Part shown: positions 58,047 through 64,000 of the stretch, one piece after another | Layout of the letters: the number at the start of each line of letters is the position of its first letter | Position numbering within the stretch: the first letter of the stretch is position 1 | NCBI GenBank assembly: GCA_033439255.1 | Contig: CM065888.1 | Coordinates: forward strand, 1,798,001-1,862,000 | DNA: 64,000 nucleotides | Direction of reading: 5' to 3' | Source: Hericium rajendrae | Taxonomy: Eukaryota > Basidiomycota > Agaricomycetes > Russulales > Hericiaceae | Notes under the pieces: generated by a model | Seen by the model: only the letters and a program-made list of their open reading frames with translations | Database searches by the model: none | What the model was told of the DNA's origin: nothing | Made by a program: the position numbers and the translations under genes

Positions 58047-61000
58047 ATGGCCCCTTCGAGTCGAAAGTCATATAAACCCCGTACATTTTTCTGTCCAAAT
58101 CCTGTGGGTCCTAGTTGTCGACGTGGGTTTATTACTGCTAGGGGCTTGACACAGCATATGGATGCAATACATCCTGACTTGCACAAAGATGACATTGCTG
58201 CAAAGAAGCCTTATCATCCACCTTCAGCTCCAACTCATCCATCATCATCCAAACAAGGCCAGCCAGATATGTTTTATGCTGATCCACATTATGGTGAACT
58301 TGATAATGATGCAGAGAGTTCAAATGCACAGTCTGGCACAAAAAATATGATGCATCCAGATCTAAATGGAAGACCTTGTGATGATACTGGAAATTATCTT
58401 GATGATGGTGCAGCTCCGCATCCAAAGGATATTCCTGATTCAAATGATTGGTCTCCATTTCGAAATCGGGTTGAGTTTGAGACTGCAGATCTATTATTTC
58501 GAGAAATGCCAGTTTCAGAGAAAAAGTTCAATCGTCTCATAGGGCTCTGGGCAAAGACAACTAAGGCATATCCATATGCAAATAAAGATGATCTTTATGC
58601 AGTGCTTGATTCAATTAAGCATGGAGATGCTGAGTGGTTATGTTTTTCAGTAAAATATAAGGGCAAGCTACCTAAAAAACCACCTTCATGGATGTCAAAG
58701 GAATTTGAAGTCTGGTATCGCAATCCACATACACTTTTACACAACCAGCTAAAAAATCCTGACTTTGCTGGAGAATTTGACTATGCTCCAAGACAAGATT
58801 TTAAGAAAAATAGTGAACGACAGTGGACAGACTTTATGACTGGAGATTGGTCATGGAAGCAGGCTGATACAATTGTAGCTGAAGATCCAACAAATAAAGG
58901 AGCTATGTTTGTGCCAGTGATCTTAGGCAGTGATAAGACTACTGTTTCTGTTGCTACAGGACATACTGAATTTTGGCCACTATATATGTCACCTGGAAAT
59001 GTACATAATAATGTTCGTCGAGCTCATCGAAATGCTGTGAGCATCTTAGGATTCTTGTCTCTTGGAAAGACAGATAGAAAATTTCAAAATCAGGCAGCTT
59101 TTTGTAGATTTCGTAGACATTTGATACACCAGTCTTTGCGCACAATTCTTGAACATTTGCGTCCTGGCATGACTACTCCAGAGATTGTTCGCTGTCCTGA
59201 TGGACATCTTCGTCGTGCAGTTTATGGTCTTGGACCTTATATTGGAGATTATCCAGAACAAGTATTGATATCATGTATTGTTTCAAAACAGTGTCCAAAA
59301 TGCTTGGCTCGACCAAATGATCTAGATAATGGTGGAGAAACCCGAAGTCATACACATACAGAATCCTTGATAAATAAGGGTACTAAGGCAGGAATACTTT
59401 GGGATGACTATGGCATAGTTCCTAATATTATGGTAAGTTCTGTCACCAAAACAAAAATACTTGTTCTGATTTCAATTTCTTTTTAGCCATTCACATATTA
59501 TTTTCCTCGGGCTGATATTCATGAGCTTATTGTATTTGATCTTTTGCACCAAGTGATCAAGGGTGTTTTCAAAGATCATTTAGTGGCTTGGGTTGAAGAC
59601 TATTTGATCAAAGAACATGGACCAGCTCATGCTACTGAAATTATGGCAGATATTGATAGAAGGGTTGCTGCTGCTCCTTCATTTCCAGAGTTGCGTCGAT
59701 TTCCTGATGGACGTGGTTTTCAGCAGTGGACTGGTGATGACTCTAAAGCTTTAATGAAAGTGTGGCTACCTGCAATTCAAGGACATGTTCCAGATCAGAT
59801 GGTCCGAGCTCTTGCTGCATTTATGGAGTTCTGCTATCTTGCACGAAGGTCTGTTATTGATGAGACTACATTAAATGCTATGGAAGCTGCACTTGAACAA
59901 TTTCATAAAGAGCGAGTTATCTTCAAAGATGTTGAAGTTCGCAAAGGATTTTCTCTGCCAAAACAGCATGCTCTGATGCATTATATTGAACTTATTCAGC
60001 TGTTTGGTGTGCCAAATGGACTTTGCACATCTATAACAGAGGCCAAGCACATCAAAGCTGTAAAGGAGCCATGGCGACGCTCTAGCAGATTTAATGCACT
60101 TGGTCAGATGCTGCTAACAAATCAGAGGCTTGATAAATTAGCTGCAGCTAAAAATGACTTTATTGCTCGTGGCATGCTTGATTTGCCTTTAGATCTTGTT
60201 GATATCAAATTTGAGTCACACTCAAATGACTCTGAATCTGAATTCTCATCAGATGATGAAGATGAAATTGAGTTTGATAATGAAGATGAAAATATTGAGA
60301 ATATTGAGAGAGCTACAAAGCATCATATAGATGGGGGACCAGCTCATAATGTACCAGAGTATATGGCAAGTGTCTCTCTTGCTACAACTCGAGCACTCAA
60401 ATATCCTCGACAACTTCATCTGCTTGAAACTTCTCTTGGTTATCCTGAGCTATCTGAGATGATTCAGCGATTTTTGTATGATCAACTTCATCCTGATCAT
60501 TCATTTGCACATGTAGATGAATCTAAACTGCCTCGTGCTCCATATAAAATTGATATATTTCACTCTGCTATTGCTGTATATCGTTCTCCTAGTGATTTAT
60601 CAGGGCTCACAAATATGCATCGTCATCGTATTCGCTCTACACCTGAATGGAGACATGGACCTGGACGTCGAGATTGTATCTTTGTAGAAAATAATTTAGA
60701 ATTGCCTGGAATGCAAGGACTTTATGTGGGACAAGTTCTGATGTTCTTTTCATTTATACATAATACAAAAACATATCCTTGTGCATATGTAGAGTGGTTT
60801 ATTCCTATTGGAGATAAGCCAGATCCAGATACTAAAATGTGGATTGTAGAACGAGAAGTTGATGAAGATGGTCAGAATATTCGTTCAGTAATTCATGTAG
60901 ATACCATTTTGCGAGGAGCTCATTTGATGCCTGTTTTTGGAGAACAATTTCTTCCTTTTGATTTTGATTATACTGATTCCTTAGATGCCTTTTATACATA

Positions 61001-61049
61001 TTATGTAAATAAGTTTTCTGATTATCATGCTAATGAAATAGCCTTTTAG
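58047..61049 (+). CDS. Plavaka-type DNA transposase
   Basis: Two exons (58,047-59,432 and 59,487-61,049) joined by a 54-nt GTAAGT...TTTTAG intron give 982 residues without interruption. The N-terminus has a C2H2-like finger (Cys16, Cys24, His37, His42; GFITARGLTQHMDAIH). Core signatures are LPKKPPSWMSKEFEVWYRNP, WTDFMTGDWSWKQAD, PVILGSDKTTVSV (Asp296), LYMSPGNVHNNVRR, GPYIGDYPEQVLISCIVSKQ with CPKC, DIHELIVFDLLHQVIKG (Asp480), and ITEAKHIKAVKEPWRRSS (Glu647). The three acidic residues are candidates for an RNase-H-fold DDE site. An acidic linker (DDEDEIEFDNEDENIEN) precedes the C-terminal domain. This matches the Plavaka group described in Agaricomycetes, related to CACTA/EnSpm and often discussed with KDZ elements. 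It looks intact. Confidence 0.85.
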
Positions 61050-61637
61050 TTTGAATATTTAGATCTTTTTTCAGTATATTGTATAAAAACAGGTAAATGC
61101 TCTTATTCTACTTTGTAATAATCATAGCCAAGTAATAGAGCTAATTTTTGAAAAGATTTGCATGTTTACTTATTCAAGTTTATATCCGATGTATATGATA
61201 TATCTGACTTTTATCTGAAAGTTTAAATAAATTTTAATATGTCTATGATTTGTAATTTGTCTGACTACTTATTTAATGTCTGATAATTATCTATATGTCT
61301 GACAAGACATCAAAGTCTGACAATTTTGACCTAGTCTGAAAAAAAAAAAAAACCTGTATAATTACTAGTATTTCTGATACTTTTAATTTGTCTAGGTAGA
61401 AATTAAATTTTTGACAGAAATTTTGAAAGTCTTTGATAACAATTATTGTATCTGACAAGATGTCAATATCTGAAAGATCTATGTTGATCTAAAATATAGA
61501 GATCTACATAATTATATCTAACATTTTTAATATTTCTGATTATTCATATAATGTCTGATAACAATTTATATCTCTGATAAAAATTTTATTCTGATAGTTC
61601 TAACTTAGTCTGAAAAATAGAGATCTACATGATTATG
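61050..61637. repeat. TCTGA-rich right subterminal region, outside satellite
   Basis: Transposase 3' end followed by AT-rich sequence with TCTGA-type words becoming denser from about 61,200. Merges into the 142-bp array. Confidence 0.55.
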
Positions 61638-62957
61638 TCTGATATTTGTACTTTGTCTGACTACTTATTCAATTTCTGATGATATGTTCAAGTCTGAAAC
61701 TTCTGATTTTGTCTGTAAGATCAAGACCTACATGATTATATCTGACTTGGTCTGAAAAATAGAGACCTACATGATTATGTCTGATATTTGTACTTTGTCT
61801 GACTACTTATTCAATTTCTGATGATATGTTCAAGTCTGAAACTTCTGATTTTGTCTGTAAGATTGAGACCTACATGATTATATCTGACTTGGTCTGAAAA
61901 ACAGAGACCTACATGATTATGTCTGATATTTGTACTTTGTCTGACTACTTATTCAATTTCTGATGATATGTTCAAGTCTGAAACTTCTGATTTTGTCTGT
62001 AAGATCAAGACCTACATGATTATATCTGACTTGATCTGAAAAACAGAGACCTACATGATTATGTCTGATATTTGTACTTTGTCTGACTACTTATTCAATT
62101 TCTGATGATATGTTCAAGTCTGAAACTTCTGATTTTGTCTGTAAGATTGAGGCCTACATGATTATATCTAACTTGGTCTGAAAAATAGAGACCTACATGC
62201 TTATGTCTGATATTTGTACTTTGTCTGACTACTTATTCAATTTTTGATGATATGTTCAAGTCTGAAACTTCTGATTTTGTCTGTAAGATCAAGACCTACA
62301 TGATTATATCTGACTTGGTCTGAAAAATAGAGACCTACATAATTATGTCTGATATTTGTACTTTGTCTGACTACTTATTCAATTTCTGATGATATGTTCA
62401 AGTCTGAAACTTCTGATTTTGTCTGTAAGATTGAGACCTACATGATTATATCTGACTTGGTCTGAAAAACAGAGACCTACATGATTATGTCTGATATTTG
62501 TACTTTTGTCTGACTACTTATTCAATTTCTGATGATATGTTCAAGTCTGAAACTTCTGATTTTGTCTGTAAGATTGAGACCTACATGATTATATCTGACT
62601 TGGTCTGAAAAACAGAGACCTACATGATTATGTCTGATATTTGTACTTTGTCTGACTACTTATTCAATTTCTGATGATATGTTCAAGTCTGAAACTTCTG
62701 ATTTTGTCTGTAAGATTGAGACCTACATGATTATATCTGACTTGGTCTGAAAAACAGAGACCTACATGATTATGTCTGATATTTGTACTTTGTCTGACTA
62801 CTTATTCAATTTCTGATGATATGTTCAAGTCTGAAACTTCTGATTTTGTCTGTAAGATCAAGACCTACATGATTATATCTGACTTGATCTGAAAAATAGA
62901 GACCTACATGATTATGTCTGATATTTGTACTTTGTCTGACTATTTATTCAATTTCTG
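61638..62957. repeat. 142-bp tandem satellite, about 9.3 units
   Basis: Units start at 61,638, 61,780, 61,922 and so on, at intervals of 142-143. Each begins TCTGATATTTGTACTTTGTC and contains ATTCAATTTCTGATGATATG and GACCTACATGATTATATCTG. Differences between units are few (CA/TG swaps in AGATCAAG/AGATTGAG, ATAG/ACAG). Each unit holds about seven TCTGA words. Confidence 0.95.
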
Positions 62958-63138
62958 AACAAAATTACTTATTTCTGCAAAAATTTAAAAATCTGATGAC
63001 TCTGATAGCATCTGAAGCATGTCTGAAGTCAAAAAAGTATCTATTCATTGTTTTATTCATATTTGAGTATCAGACATTAAAAAAATTTCAGATCAGTCAG
63101 GTCATCAGACCAGCCATTAAGTTTGGCTCTTCCTGATG

Positions 63139-64000
63139 TCTGCTCTGGCAGGGGAAAGGGGATATCATTCATGGACCTAAGGTGTGCACAGCCTGGCGGC
63201 AGACATGTATGAGCTCCTCACGAAGTCATACATGCTATGACAGGGCACTTACTGCTATCACGTGTATGGCATGGCCATTGTAGAAGCCCTGTAGCATGTA
63301 TATTATGAAAAAAGAGATGGTCAGTCAATGTATAGAAACAGAAAAGTGCACTTGCTACTTACCTGCTATCGCGGTCATGCACGAGTGTATTGCAGTTTAT
63401 GCAAAGCATCGTGACGTGGCGCACGATGAAGTCAAGGGCAAGCACACACGATGGTCATGCGTTGAAACTGGATATGAGTGATGCGGCGCAGGACGTTGTG
63501 TCCACGCGCGGCATCGACTGCATGTAAAAAACGTGTCGAAGACCTACGTAGACGAGGCGGAGGTCAAAGGCGAGAGCACATCGTACGAGACGCTTGGTCA
63601 AGTCTCGTTGCTGTGGCAACGAGGCAACAAGACTCGACGAGGGTATCGTCGATAGCAATGTTGAGGGGATGGGAAAGGGCTCGTGGGCATGGACACGGGG
63701 TGTCGAAGGCGAGACGTGGGGGTCACGTAAGGTATATAAGTATCACTCCATACAAGCGATACTCATTCGATTAGCACAAAAACATAAACAAGAAGACTTA
63801 TTTACTTACTTGTGATTTCCTCGGCACATTTCCTAACCCTCCTCCGGTCCTGTTCCTCAGGAAATATAGTGCTGGGGGGGATGGAGCTTAGAGAGGGAGA
63901 GGGAGGGAGAGATACAGTAAGTTCAACGACACGTTGAAGTCCACATGCGTTGCCGGGGATGGCCGGTTGGATATTGCCGACCAGGCCGGTGGCTTGCCGG
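63139..64000. repeat. Divergent-promoter repeat, copy 4, cut by window end
   Basis: Body with CATG words (63,140-63,480); conserved block at 63,560-63,660 (GTCTCGTTGCTGTGGCAACG); hairpin (63,740-63,772) and a minus-strand intron (63,762-63,809); leader (63,830-63,930). The start of the CCGG-rich promoter zone runs off the window. A minus-strand frame (63,455-63,658) reads RLVRCALAFDLRLVYVGLRH, partly matching copies 1 and 2. Confidence 0.5.

Larger units (their letters stand above)
50801..63138. mobile_element. Candidate autonomous Plavaka-type transposon, about 12 kb
   Basis: Layout: TCTGA/TCAGA-saturated flank (50,801-52,850), accessory gene (minus strand), shared promoter, transposase (plus strand), and a second TCTGA-saturated flank with satellite (61,050-63,138). 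The right end is CTTCCTGATG; left-end candidates are CATCAGTAAACC at 50,801 and CATCAGTAATC at 51,614. Only the first nine or so terminal bases match between ends, and the flanking dinucleotides (TA or GG versus TC) do not, so the exact limits are unproven. Confidence 0.55.

Noticed and set aside
61638-62957. CRISPR-like array
   Set aside because: The units are contiguous 142-bp tandem repeats without unique spacers in a eukaryotic genome; a satellite, not CRISPR.

Overview
The window looks like a chromosome piece from a filamentous basidiomycete, probably an agaricomycete. Introns are about 45-60 nt with GT-AG ends and CTAAC-like branch sites. The gene set includes an F-box protein of the type expanded in mushrooms, a secreted GH115 alpha-glucuronidase, a metacaspase with a His/Gln/Pro-rich prodomain, and a Plavaka-type transposase, a group typical of Agaricomycetes. 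No rRNA, CRISPR or bacterial operon signal is seen.

Bases 1-29,320 are an ordinary gene-bearing arm. It holds three tandem copies of a classical short-chain dehydrogenase gene (1,371-9,642), with an F-box gene between copies 1 and 2. Next come an alpha/beta hydrolase with a decayed partial duplicate, a metacaspase, an unrecognised protein, a GH115 glucuronidase, a Cdc20/Fizzy-family APC/C activator with C-box and IR tail, and the Golgi tethering subunit COG7.

From about 29,320 to the end the window is AT-rich, gene-poor and built almost entirely of nested repeats. A decayed Tc1/mariner element is split by a solo LTR and by a CATCAGG-ended element; the latter carries a further repeat, which carries a 581-bp fold-back MITE. 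Eight CATCAGG...CCTGATG elements have matching 2-bp target duplications. A second family, present in four copies, looks like a divergently transcribed unit with a bidirectional promoter, a conserved 47-49 nt intron, a hairpin whose sequence varies while pairing is kept, and a GC-rich minisatellite-like body. tRNA-headed (B-box) SINE-like repeats with about 158-bp tandem bodies, and GCTATAG-rich repeats, fill much of the rest.

At about 50.8-63.1 kb lies what looks like a large autonomous DNA transposon. An intact two-exon Plavaka-type transposase (982 aa) is divergent from a many-exon charged accessory gene, and both are enclosed by TCTGA/TCAGA-saturated flanks, one of which contains nine-plus homogeneous 142-bp satellite units. 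The same TCTGA word fills the CATCAGG MITEs, which suggests that this element, or a close relative, mobilises them. This autonomous/non-autonomous system and the four-copy bidirectional unit are the main targets for follow-up.
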